NCBI GenBank assembly: GCA_030612265.1 | Contig: JAUWOE010000014.1 | Location: forward strand, 1 to 32,529 | Source: Promethearchaeum sp. | GTDB taxonomy: Archaea; Asgardarchaeota; Lokiarchaeia; Sigyniarchaeales; Promethearchaeaceae | Direction of reading: 5' to 3' | DNA: 32,529 nt | Part shown: one piece after another, positions 17,100-24,525 of the stretch | Position numbering within the stretch: the first letter of the stretch is position 1 | Layout of the letters: the number at the start of each line of letters is the position of its first letter | Notes under the pieces: model-generated | The model's input: only the letters and a program-made list of their open reading frames with translations | Told to the model about the DNA's origin: nothing | Database searches by the model: none | Translations under genes and position numbers: made by a program

Positions 17100-17210
17100 T
17101 TCTGATATCAACTCTGATCTTTAACTCTGATCTTATAATAATTATATATTATCCTTAGTCTTAAAAATTAAAGTCTAATCGGCGGAGAAATTTTCTACAT
17201 TTGGATTAAA

Positions 17211-17507
17211 TTAACTCTCAATTCTCTTAAGTATTTTACCTTCTACGGAAATATAAAAGCGTATTTTTTTATACCCTGAAGAAGACATCATTTTACTTGA
17301 AATTATATTAATACTATAAACACTTTGTAAATTTGAAGGTAAAAAATTTGGGAATTCTTTCTTGATAAGATTCAATCCTTCCATTCCCAATTTCTTGATA
17401 TAAATTTCAGTTTTAGGATCCATAGAATACAATTTAATTACTGATGGATCTTTTCTCACAATGCGGATTAGGTTCAGTTCAGAAACTTCAATTCCCACAA
17501 ATAACAT
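17211..17507 (-). CDS. Small protein of unknown function
   Basis: This 98-residue product is not recognised. It alternates strands and helices: MLFVGIEVSELNLIRIVRKD, a helix LGMEGLNLIKKEFPNFLP, then two strands ending KIRFYISVEGKILKRIES. The compact alpha/beta pattern without cysteines or membrane segments suggests a small soluble domain, perhaps a ligand- or protein-binding fold. It sits between the P-type ATPase promoter and the divergent chorismate mutase. Codon use agrees with neighbours. Confidence 0.55.
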   Translation of the reverse strand: MLFVGIEVSELNLIRIVRKDPSVIKLYSMDPKTEIYIKKLGMEGLNLIKKEFPNFLPSNLQSVYSINIISSKMMSSSGYKKIRFYISVEGKILKRIES

Positions 17508-17547
17508 TTAATTTTACTTGCAATAAAGATTATGTGATGATTAAAAT

Positions 17548-17802
17548 ATGGAAGATATTGATGACTTAAGAAGAAAAATTGATTTAATTGATAGTAATCT
17601 TGTTACCTTACTAAACGAACGCGTTACGATAGCAAAATTAATCGGAAACTTAAAAAACAAGAAAAATCTTGCTTTGATTCAAGAAGAACGGGAAAAATTG
17701 GTTTATGAAAAAGTAGAAAATCATAGTAAAATAATAAGTAAAGAGGATATTCGCAAGATTTGGAAGGAAATTATCGAAATTTGTCGAAAAATTCAAATTT
17801 GA
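17548..17802 (+). CDS. aroQ: Chorismate mutase, AroQ type
   Basis: The 84-residue, all-helical protein matches monofunctional AroQ chorismate mutases (about 85-95 residues). Active-site equivalents are visible: Arg in LRRKIDLIDSNLVTLLNER near the start, Arg in the NERV segment, Lys in IGNLK, and the QEERE segment of helix 2. It would convert chorismate to prephenate, the branch to phenylalanine and tyrosine. No other aromatic-pathway gene is nearby. RNase PH follows on the same strand after 21 bases, so co-transcription is likely although no functional link is known. Confidence 0.9.
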   Translation: MEDIDDLRRKIDLIDSNLVTLLNERVTIAKLIGNLKNKKNLALIQEEREKLVYEKVENHSKIISKEDIRKIWKEIIEICRKIQI

Positions 17803-17823
17803 ACTACCACTAACTGCATTAAT

Positions 17824-18585
17824 ATGAGTGAAACATCAATCAGAGAAGATGGTCGCGCTTTTGACCAAATTAGACCTCTAAAAATTACTCGAAATTACCT
17901 AAAATGGCCAGAAGGTAGTGTTCTCGTAGAAATAGGTGAAACTAAAGTAATTATAACTGCCAGTGTCGAAGATTCAGTTCCAAGATTTTTAAGAGATTCT
18001 GGGAAAGGATGGATAACAGCAGAATATGATATGCTGCCACGAGCAACGGATCGCCGACGTAATCGAGACAGAAATCGAAAAATACCTGGTAGAAGTATGG
18101 AAATTCAGCGTTTAATAGGCAGAAGTATTCGTGCAGCATTTGATATTGATAGTATAGGGGAAATAACTATTAAAATCGATGCTGACGTTATTCAGGCTGA
18201 TGGTGGTACTCGATGCGCTTCAATAATTGGAGCTTTTGTTGCAGTATATGATGGAATACAAAGTGCAATTGAGAAAAAAATTATTTTAAAAATGCCTGCA
18301 TTTGATGTTATCTCAGCTATTTCTGTAGGTATTGTCAAAGGAACACCAATGTTGGACCTTCCTTATATCGAGGATAGCCAAGCTGAGGTGGACATGAATA
18401 TTATTAGTTCAGAAGATGGTAAATTTATAGAAGTTCAGGGAACTGCTGAAGGTAAATTTATAGAAGTTCAGGGAACTGCTGAAGGTAAAAACTTTTCCAG
18501 AGAGGAACTTAATCAGTTGTTGGATTTGGCAGTAAAAGGAAATTCTGAAATAATAACATATATAAAAAAATTGCTTGATTTATAG
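17824..18585 (+). CDS. rph: Bacterial-type RNase PH with internal 11-residue tandem duplication
   Basis: The 253-residue product aligns by eye with bacterial RNase PH along its length. Matches are REDGRAFDQIRPLKITRNYL, GSVLVEIGETKVIITASVE, WITAEYDMLPRAT, the GRSMEIQRLIGRSIRAA block with its phosphate-binding Arg, and DADVIQADGGTR. LDLPYIEDSQAEVDMNI carries the two catalytic Asp positions. Archaeal exosome Rrp41 lacks the PRFLRxSGxGW and MLPRAT motifs, so this is not a typical Rrp41. The enzyme trims RNA 3' ends phosphorolytically, mainly tRNA precursors. Residues 199-209 (GKFIEVQGTAE) are repeated exactly at 210-220. Removing one copy gives 242 residues, a normal length. Whether the duplicate leaves the fold active is open. 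Acquisition from bacteria is inferred. Confidence 0.9.
   Translation: MSETSIREDGRAFDQIRPLKITRNYLKWPEGSVLVEIGETKVIITASVEDSVPRFLRDSGKGWITAEYDMLPRATDRRRNRDRNRKIPGRSMEIQRLIGRSIRAAFDIDSIGEITIKIDADVIQADGGTRCASIIGAFVAVYDGIQSAIEKKIILKMPAFDVISAISVGIVKGTPMLDLPYIEDSQAEVDMNIISSEDGKFIEVQGTAEGKFIEVQGTAEGKNFSREELNQLLDLAVKGNSEIITYIKKLLDL
18418..18489 (+). repeat. Exact 33-bp tandem duplication inside rph
   Basis: The unit 18418-18450 is repeated without mismatch at 18451-18483, and six bases of a third copy (GGTAAA) follow. Being a multiple of three, it keeps the frame and duplicates the conserved EVQGTAEG motif. Identity of all third-codon positions indicates a very recent event or an assembly artefact. 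Confidence 0.95.
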
Positions 18586-18597
18586 CAAATTATCTAA

Positions 18598-18604
18598 TTT
18601 TTTT
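18598..18604 (+). terminator. T-tract after rph
   Basis: Seven consecutive T occur 13 bases after the rph stop, without a clear stem. Archaeal RNA polymerase can terminate at such tracts. Confidence 0.35.
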
Positions 18605-18705
18605 ATTCTTCATGACCTGTATAGCAGGAAGAAGCATTACAGAAGGTAAAAGAATCCTCCATACTGGTGCAAAAATCTCTGGTGATTTAGAGGTTATTTC
18701 AAATA

Positions 18706-19254
18706 TTAGTTGATGTTCTTATACTGATTATGTAGTAATTTTAGTATTTTCTGGAATGCATCAGTTACCCCTTTACCCGTTTTCGCTGAAGTTCGATAAA
18801 CACCTAGAAAATTATTTTCTTTAATTAACTTTTGAATCTCTGAATCATCCAAATTATTCTCATCAATTAAATCAACCTTATTGGCAAAAATGATAACAGG
18901 GATTTTTCCGCAATATTTTTTGATATCATCATACCATTCAGTTAAATGCTTAAAACTTTCTATTCCATGATTATTTTCTTCGAGAGAATAAACAATAATT
19001 GCTGCTTTACTTTTTACGTAAAACTGTGAACGTAGGAATTTAAATTCCTTTTCTCCCGCAATATCCCAGAAAAATAACTTACATTTATCACCATCTATCT
19101 CTTCAATATAAATAGAAAATTGAGCCCCAATTGTAGATATATAATCATTTTCAAATGAACCTTTAGTATATTGTTTAATTAATGATGTTTTCCCTACAGA
19201 GCTATCTCCAATTACTGCAATTTTAAATATAAAATCTATTTGAGTATCATTCAT
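18706..19254 (-). CDS. Rab/Ras-like small GTPase
   Basis: The 182-residue protein contains all five G motifs: G1 GDSSVGKTS (16-24), switch I Thr in STIGAQF (T41), G3 WDIAGEKEF (63-71), G4 ANKVD and G5 TSAKTGKG. The switch I and interswitch pattern is closest to Rab/Arf-Ras-like members that are abundant in Asgard genomes. In G3 the usual DTAGQ reads DIAGE, so the catalytic Gln is Glu. The C-terminus (LKLLHNQYKNIN) has no cysteine, so prenyl anchoring is not expected. It would switch between GTP and GDP states to control membrane or cytoskeletal processes. A run of 14 T (A on the coding strand) lies just upstream of its start. A coiled-coil gene lies upstream on the same strand and may be linked. 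Confidence 0.94.
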   Translation of the reverse strand: MNDTQIDFIFKIAVIGDSSVGKTSLIKQYTKGSFENDYISTIGAQFSIYIEEIDGDKCKLFFWDIAGEKEFKFLRSQFYVKSKAAIIVYSLEENNHGIESFKHLTEWYDDIKKYCGKIPVIIFANKVDLIDENNLDDSEIQKLIKENNFLGVYRTSAKTGKGVTDAFQKILKLLHNQYKNIN

Positions 19255-19344
19255 TGGTTTAAATCATACCTTTTTTTTTTTTTTGACATAAAATTGTTTT
19301 TCTTTATTACTATTCTTATCAATATCCTATTTCTTCCCATTAAA

Positions 19345-19554
19345 CTATTTAGTTAAATCTTCAATTTGACGTTTTAATTTAGCATTTTCAATTTTGCATC
19401 GATTCATTTGTTCTTGTAATTCTTGAATTTCGTTTACAGTTTTATTTGCATTTATCAAAGTTTGATATAATTGACTCTTAGTCTTCTTTAAATCTTTTTC
19501 TAAATCCATAACGTATTGATCTTTATTGGATACATAAGGCCATTCTTCTACCAT
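19345..19554 (-). CDS. Small coiled-coil protein
   Basis: The 69-residue product starts MVEEWPYVSNKDQYVMDLEKD and is then one continuous helix with heptad-like spacing of Leu, Ile and Met, ending in ENAKLKRQIEDLTK. It resembles a leucine-zipper dimer. The aromatic/Pro N-terminus (EEWPYV) could be a short binding motif. An AAGTGA element lies six bases before the ATG. It sits 90 bases upstream of the small GTPase on the same strand, so a role as scaffold or effector of that GTPase is conceivable but unproved. Confidence 0.6.
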   Translation of the reverse strand: MVEEWPYVSNKDQYVMDLEKDLKKTKSQLYQTLINANKTVNEIQELQEQMNRCKIENAKLKRQIEDLTK

Positions 19555-19619
19555 TAAATTTCACTTCTTTAATATTATTATACTTTTTTCTAAGTTATTT
19601 TATTAATCATCAAAAATTT

Positions 19620-20321
19620 TTATTTGAATTTTTTTTTTTTTTGAGATACGTTTTTTGCTTGTGGTTGTAGAGTAAAATAACCAGTAGTTCCGCAATTCTT
19701 ACATTTCTGAGTGTTATCATCTAAAAAAACCATTGTTTTGTTGAAACAATTTGGACAAATGAAGACTGCTTCCTCAGCTTTTTCCTCAGGAGTTTCTACT
19801 ATCATCTCAATCTTAGGCATTATTGGCGTAGTGATACAATACATGCAAAAACATCTCCTTTTTGTGTGTTCCAGAACCTTATTTAACTCCTCCATATTTG
19901 CATCGCTTTCAACAAAAATTTCAAGTTTATAATCATTAACAGCATCAATACCATCCTCAATTCCAAATCCAGTAGTTAAATCTATGTCGGCAATAATTCT
20001 AATATCTAATTTTCTTAATTCAATATCCGCCATTGCAGCCCATTTAGCAAAAGCAGCTGAGAAGCATCCACAGAAACCCACCATGCAATAATGAACCGGG
20101 TGAACAGCTGTTCCTCCTCCTCCAAGGATAATCGTTTCATCAGTTAGTACTGTAATTTGCCCGGCTCTTTCTGTTTCCAATTTAATCTCAAATTGTGGAC
20201 CATATTCAACGTTTAATCTCCATCTTCCTTTAACCTCTAATGTTTTCTTACATTTAGAGCGGTCTTTTTTATATTCATTTTGAACCTTTTTAAATCCATC
20301 CACGTCTATGCGATTAAGCAA
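19620..20321 (-). CDS. OsmC-like redox protein fused to a C-terminal zinc ribbon
   Basis: Of the 233 residues, about 20-170 form an OsmC/Ohr-like domain. Strands carry the N-terminal sheet (WRLNVEYGPQFEIKLETE), then GGGGTAVHPVHYCMVGFCGCF, the place of the first reactive Cys. The later helix KVLEHTKRRCFCMYCITTP carries the second Cys position. OsmC proteins reduce organic peroxides through such a pair. After a Glu-rich linker, residues about 180-215 form a zinc ribbon, with ICPNC, 17 residues, then CKNCG. The tail is poly-Lys, encoded by a long A-run. The fusion is unusual for this family and may add nucleic-acid, protein or redox-sensing ability. The start is TTG, with GGTGA seven bases upstream. 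Confidence 0.82.
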   Translation of the reverse strand: MLNRIDVDGFKKVQNEYKKDRSKCKKTLEVKGRWRLNVEYGPQFEIKLETERAGQITVLTDETIILGGGGTAVHPVHYCMVGFCGCFSAAFAKWAAMADIELRKLDIRIIADIDLTTGFGIEDGIDAVNDYKLEIFVESDANMEELNKVLEHTKRRCFCMYCITTPIMPKIEMIVETPEEKAEEAVFICPNCFNKTMVFLDDNTQKCKNCGTTGYFTLQPQAKNVSQKKKKFK

Positions 20322-20328
20322 ATTTAAA

Positions 20329-20333
20329 TCACC
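20329..20333 (-). promoter_or_regulatory. Ribosome-binding site GGTGA for the OsmC-like gene
   Basis: GGTGA on the minus strand is followed by TTTAAAT and the TTG start. It supports this start over any later codon. Confidence 0.5.
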
Positions 20334-20579
20334 ATTATTTCAATTGAATGTACGTTGAAATTTTGATAAGAAAATCTCCTTTAAGAGGTTTTGGGTATAT
20401 TATAGTTTTAATGATTATGCTTTAGTAAAACTAATTCTATAATTCGGATTAAAAAATTATTTTAAATTCATTATTTCGATGTGTTTAGACATTAAGATAA
20501 TTAAGCAAATATTAAGAAGAAATAATTCACTGGCGTAATAACCAAAAAAATAGAGCAAATGAAAGTGATCTTGATAACA

Positions 20580-22277
20580 TTATTCTTCGTGATCCTTGAA
20601 AAATGGCATCAGGTTGATTTCAAATGCTGCTATAGGATAATTCAAACCGAAATTGAGTATCACCTGGGGGTAAATCTCACCAATTTGCCCAATTTTCTTT
20701 TTACCATAGTAAATTTCTCCTGTTCGACCTTCTACAAAAGTTGGATGAGAGATGGGTTTTATATCTATCTTATCTAATAATCCTAAAGTGCGAAAATAAT
20801 GATCAAGAAGTGATTTAATTTCTGAGAAATCACTTGATTCTGAAAGTGTTATTGCACTTAAATGTAATTCCCTTCTTGCTCCAACATCCCGATTCTTATC
20901 TATTAAAAGAATATCACCTACTTCAAATAATCGGAAAGGTTTTTCAGCTGAACGGTTAAACGCAAGATTTTTCATTAAACCAATAAGTAAATTTGCGCGT
21001 GTAGTATTAAATTTTTCTGAAACGGGATTTAAAAGAACAATCTGTTCTTTTTCATTAAATTTTAGGCCAAGATTCTCATAATCTTTTTGGGATGAAAGAG
21101 TACTATTTACCATCTCAAGACATCCTGCTCCTATCATTATACTGCGAGATTTATTTGCAAACACTTCCGCTGGATGATATTTCCCAAATCCTCCTTCCTT
21201 AACAACGGGTGTTAAGTTTTGATAGCCATACCCAATTGCCACTTCTTCAACAATGTCCACTTCATGCATAACCGCATCACAGCGATAAGCTGGAATCTTC
21301 ACATTTAGTATATTTTTATCTTTTGTTTTAGAAGCATCCAAGCGAACTTTTTTTAAGCACTTTATTATCTCAAGGGCTGATAGTTTTAATCCTAAATATG
21401 AATTGATGTAATCTAAATGCACTTGCATCGTTTGAGGTGAGAAATCCGGAACTTTTAAAATTTCATCTGGTTTATCATCATAAATAACATCTATTGTTTC
21501 TAATTTTGCCCCCATATCTGCAAAAGTTGATGCTATGATGTTTAATGAGTAATTAACTGCATTGAAATCAGTTCCTGTTAGATCTAAAAGAAGATTTTTA
21601 GTTTTATCCGTTACTGTTGTATGAACTCCGTTAATTATCGGTGGAAGTGAGACAACTTTTCCTTCAGCATCATAAATAATGGGGTATTCTTCTGCATCTT
21701 TTAATAGATGAGCATATCTTATTCCCATTTCGTGTTCTTCTAATATTTCTTTAGGAGTCATTTCGTAAGCCTCCATATGCAGTGGGCGGAATTTTACTCC
21801 ATCAGGTTTAACTGTTGTATAAATGTAAGGACCTTTTACCTGGTCATAATCATGTATTCCAATTGCAACCTTCTTTCTATCTCTTCCTAAAGCCCAATGT
21901 AAAGATTCTTGAATATTCATTAAAGTTCCTATTTGATCTTCATCTAAATCAATATTACGGACAATAGCCCCAACAACAAAAGGTCTTATATCTCGAACCT
22001 TAGGATCTACGTTTATTTTTTCAGTTCCTTCATTAATTTGAAATTCAGGTAATCCGATTTCCAATTCATAATATCCCTTGAGGCTCCGAGCAATTCCTTC
22101 CGGACTGGAATAATCAGGGCGGTTGGGATCATATTCGATTTTAATCTCATTTTCTTCCTTATTTACATCGTCAACATCCAATCCAATCCACTGCAAATCA
22201 TATTCTAAATCATCGATTTTTAATTCTTTTCCTACAAGTTTTTCCAATCGATCCAATTTTAAAGTTAATGATGGCAT
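20580..22277 (-). CDS. pheT: Phenylalanine-tRNA ligase beta subunit, archaeal/eukaryotic type
   Basis: The protein has 565 residues, the short archaeal/eukaryotic form lacking the bacterial N-terminal tRNA-binding (EMAP) and C-terminal anticodon-binding extensions. It starts MPSLTLKLDRLEKLVGKEL. The B3/B4 tRNA-editing region carries YDAEGKVVSLPPIING and TDKTKNLLLDLTGTDF, and the B5 domain follows near YLGLKLSALEIIKCL. The catalytic-like core has EVDIVEEVAIGYGY and FRLFEVGDILL. It pairs with PheS to charge tRNA-Phe and edits mischarged Tyr. The start codon follows the pheS stop after one base, so the two are translationally coupled. The gene is the last of its operon. Confidence 0.97.
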   Translation of the reverse strand: MPSLTLKLDRLEKLVGKELKIDDLEYDLQWIGLDVDDVNKEENEIKIEYDPNRPDYSSPEGIARSLKGYYELEIGLPEFQINEGTEKINVDPKVRDIRPFVVGAIVRNIDLDEDQIGTLMNIQESLHWALGRDRKKVAIGIHDYDQVKGPYIYTTVKPDGVKFRPLHMEAYEMTPKEILEEHEMGIRYAHLLKDAEEYPIIYDAEGKVVSLPPIINGVHTTVTDKTKNLLLDLTGTDFNAVNYSLNIIASTFADMGAKLETIDVIYDDKPDEILKVPDFSPQTMQVHLDYINSYLGLKLSALEIIKCLKKVRLDASKTKDKNILNVKIPAYRCDAVMHEVDIVEEVAIGYGYQNLTPVVKEGGFGKYHPAEVFANKSRSIMIGAGCLEMVNSTLSSQKDYENLGLKFNEKEQIVLLNPVSEKFNTTRANLLIGLMKNLAFNRSAEKPFRLFEVGDILLIDKNRDVGARRELHLSAITLSESSDFSEIKSLLDHYFRTLGLLDKIDIKPISHPTFVEGRTGEIYYGKKKIGQIGEIYPQVILNFGLNYPIAAFEINLMPFFKDHEE

Positions 22278-22278
22278 T

Positions 22279-23850
22279 TTAATATGAAACCTCGCGTAAC
22301 CATTTTATTGGGCTTTGATATAGATCTCTAATGTCACCAAGCTTAAGCTTTATTTGTGCTAATCTTTCTAATCCCAATCCCCAAGCCAATACTCTTACAG
22401 GATCTTTAACTCCCCAAGCATAGGTAACTTCTGGTCTAAATATACCGCTCCCTCCCATTTCTAACCAAGCACCAAGTTTTTTTGAATATACAGATACTTC
22501 CATTGAAGGCTCGGTATAAGGGAAAAATCCGGGACGGGTGACAACTTTTTCAAATCCCATCCTTTTGTAAAACTCAACCAACTGACCAATTAAATCGGAT
22601 AATGACAAATTTTCTCCAATAACAATTCCATCTATTTGCATAAATTGAGCAAGATGTGTTCTATCTTCACTCTCATTTCTAAATACCCTATCTACGCAAA
22701 ATACTTTCATAGGAAATTTCGATTTTTTCGTTATATGGGACAGACGTCGAATTGTGGTTGCTGTAGTGTGGGTTCTAAGTAAAATTTTTTTAGCAATCTC
22801 TTCAGACCATTCATATCCCCAACCAGTTGAACCAGTATTTCCTCCATTTTCATGAGTTTTTTTTATGATCTCAACAACTTTCTTCTTTGGTAATTTTCCC
22901 TCTGCGGGATTTTTTAAATAAAATGTATCTTGCATTTCACGGGCTGGGTGATCTTGAGGTTGATATAAACAATCGAAATTAAAGAATGCTTCTTCAACAA
23001 TTGGGCCTTTAATTTCTTCGAATCCCATTGAATGGAATACTTCACGAACTTCATTTATAATTACAGTTAACGGATGGTATTTTCCTGCAGCCATATTTGG
23101 GCCTAATGCATTTACTTCATAACTTTTTAGATTTGGAAGTTTTTCCTTCCAAGATCCATCCTTTAACATCTCGCTTGATATAAGGTTTATTTCTTCATCA
23201 ATTAATTGAAGTTCTTTTTCTGTAATTTTCTTACCATTTGGGGTCAATTCGACTAACCGTAGTATTTTTTTGTCTTTCGTGACTAATTTGCGGTTGTAAA
23301 TTGAATTTACTGCTTGTTGTAATTTTTTTGGTATTTCTAATAATGAATATGAATTGCTGTCTTTAAATAAATCTAAAACTTGTTCTTCTTCAGTTTTTTC
23401 CGGAGATTCATTATTAATAAAAATCTGTTCATAACCCATCGCTTTAGAAGACATTATCCATTTGTTTTTTTTCATCTTTGAAATCCCAACAAAAAATAAT
23501 CTCTTTGGAAAATTTAATTGCTCTTCAATTTCTTTAGAGAAATCCAGCAATTTAACTTCTTTTCGATCATTTTTTGCTAAAACATCATAGATTTGTCGTT
23601 CTGGTAGACCGGAATCAAGGTAGTTCTTTGCTTCTTTGGTTAATGTTATAACTTCTAATTCTTCTTCTTGAAATTTAGCCAAACCAATTTGTTCAAGTGA
23701 AAATATTGCCCCCGACATTAATTTTTCATAAGGAATTTTTAATTTTTCACTGAGCTCTCGTGCTTCGACTGGTTTTTTAATTTTTTTTAATTTTTGAAGA
23801 ATTTGGTAATGCTCAGTTTTTATTGTTATTTTTTGATTAATACAAACCAC
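22279..23850 (-). CDS. pheS: Phenylalanine-tRNA ligase alpha subunit, archaeal/eukaryotic type
   Basis: The protein has about 520 residues. An N-terminal array of winged-helix domains (from EHYQILQKLKKIKKPVEARE to about 210) binds DNA or tRNA in this type. The class II catalytic core follows with HTTATTIRRL, FRNESEDRTHLAQFMQIDG (motif 2 region), GFFPYTEPSMEVSVY, LEMGGSGIFRPEVT and motif 3 GLGLERLAQIKL. It binds Phe and ATP and forms the heterotetramer with PheT. The GTG at 23850 is part of an AGGTGG ribosome-binding site. An ATT three codons further in (23841-23839) stands six bases after AGGTG and may be the true start. No ATG lies before the first winged helix. Direct 21-bp repeats lie just upstream. 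Confidence 0.97.
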   Translation of the reverse strand: MVCINQKITIKTEHYQILQKLKKIKKPVEARELSEKLKIPYEKLMSGAIFSLEQIGLAKFQEEELEVITLTKEAKNYLDSGLPERQIYDVLAKNDRKEVKLLDFSKEIEEQLNFPKRLFFVGISKMKKNKWIMSSKAMGYEQIFINNESPEKTEEEQVLDLFKDSNSYSLLEIPKKLQQAVNSIYNRKLVTKDKKILRLVELTPNGKKITEKELQLIDEEINLISSEMLKDGSWKEKLPNLKSYEVNALGPNMAAGKYHPLTVIINEVREVFHSMGFEEIKGPIVEEAFFNFDCLYQPQDHPAREMQDTFYLKNPAEGKLPKKKVVEIIKKTHENGGNTGSTGWGYEWSEEIAKKILLRTHTTATTIRRLSHITKKSKFPMKVFCVDRVFRNESEDRTHLAQFMQIDGIVIGENLSLSDLIGQLVEFYKRMGFEKVVTRPGFFPYTEPSMEVSVYSKKLGAWLEMGGSGIFRPEVTYAWGVKDPVRVLAWGLGLERLAQIKLKLGDIRDLYQSPIKWLREVSY

Positions 23851-23852
23851 CT
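23848..23852 (-). promoter_or_regulatory. Ribosome-binding site AGGTG for pheS
   Basis: On the minus strand AGGTG is followed by GTTTGT and then ATT in the pheS frame. The conventional GTG start candidate lies within this site. Confidence 0.5.
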
Positions 23853-23858
23853 ACATTC

Positions 23859-23906
23859 AAATTTCAAATTTATCAAAATTCTATTAAATTTCAAATTTAT
23901 CAAAAT
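23859..23906. repeat. Pair of 21-bp direct repeats in the pheS leader/promoter
   Basis: AAATTTCAAATTTATCAAAA plus a final T occurs exactly at 23859-23879 and at 23886-23906, a 27-base period. The pair lies between coaD and pheS. On the minus strand it falls between a TATA-like CTTTTTATATG and the pheS ribosome-binding site, so it may be a regulator site or simply a local duplication. Confidence 0.8.
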
Positions 23907-23958
23907 CATATAAAAAGATCTAAGGAATCCTTTAAATTATCTAAACTATAGCAGTTTT

Positions 23959-24429
23959 TTACAATTTTTCCCGTATCTCACTAGAACTATATTTTTTTCC
24001 AAATTTATTTAAAATTATCGGAATTATAATCAAAACCAAGGGCGGAAATCCATTTTTTATTCGGATTTCATTAATTTTTATAGCAATTTTATAAGTTTCC
24101 ATACTACTTACATGAGCTTGAAGGTTTTTATCGGTTATTGCAGGACCAAAAGGATCATTTAAAGGTATAATTGTATAGTTTTGCTCTGAAACCCCAATTT
24201 CATTGTGAATATATTGTTTTAAGTTTTCCTCTCTTTTAGCATATGATTGTATTTTATCCTTCAATATTTTATTATCAAGTAATTTTTCAGTAGTTAGCCC
24301 GATTGCTACATGTTTCCCAAATTTGAATGCAGTTTTAATAAGTTTTGCATGCCCTAAATGAAATTGATCAAAAGTCCCCCCCAATCCAATAAGATCATAT
24401 ATAAATACATTACGAGGAAAATCAGCCAC
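23959..24429 (-). CDS. coaD: Phosphopantetheine adenylyltransferase, archaeal/eukaryotic type
   Basis: The 156-residue nucleotidyltransferase starts VFIYDLIGLGGTFDQFHLGH, with the HxGH signature (HLGH) of the cytidylyltransferase-like superfamily. It ends KKYSSSEIREKL, the ISSSxIR-type ATP-binding motif. The internal GLTTEKLLDNK and IIPLNDPFGPAITDK match the archaeal COG1019 family and the PPAT half of eukaryotic CoA synthase. It transfers AMP from ATP to 4'-phosphopantetheine, making dephospho-CoA. The start is GTG at 24429, with ATTTATAT a short distance upstream suggesting a leaderless or short-leader transcript. It is upstream of pheS on the same strand with 108 bases between, including a separate pheS promoter candidate. 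Confidence 0.94.
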   Translation of the reverse strand: MADFPRNVFIYDLIGLGGTFDQFHLGHAKLIKTAFKFGKHVAIGLTTEKLLDNKILKDKIQSYAKREENLKQYIHNEIGVSEQNYTIIPLNDPFGPAITDKNLQAHVSSMETYKIAIKINEIRIKNGFPPLVLIIIPIILNKFGKKYSSSEIREKL

Positions 24430-24525
24430 TATTTTGATATAAATAAATTATGAAAAATATAAGTATGCTTTTTATTTGGAAATTACCTATGTTTTACTAA
24501 ATACAATTTATTGACTGCATAGATT

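Noticed and set aside
17824-18585. Archaeal exosome subunit Rrp41
   Set aside because: The conserved blocks match bacterial RNase PH rather than Rrp41.
18612-18713. 33-codon open frame after rph
   Set aside because: It is too short, has no ribosome-binding site or recognisable motif, and overlaps the end of the GTPase gene.
19271-19284. Run of 14 T as a terminator
   Set aside because: No plus-strand gene ends before it. On the coding strand of the GTPase it is an A-run in the leader, so it is probably a simple homopolymer, prone to sequencing error.
20383-20396. Hairpin CTCC/GAGG-like dyad upstream of the OsmC gene
   Set aside because: Only three base pairs form, which is too weak to support.
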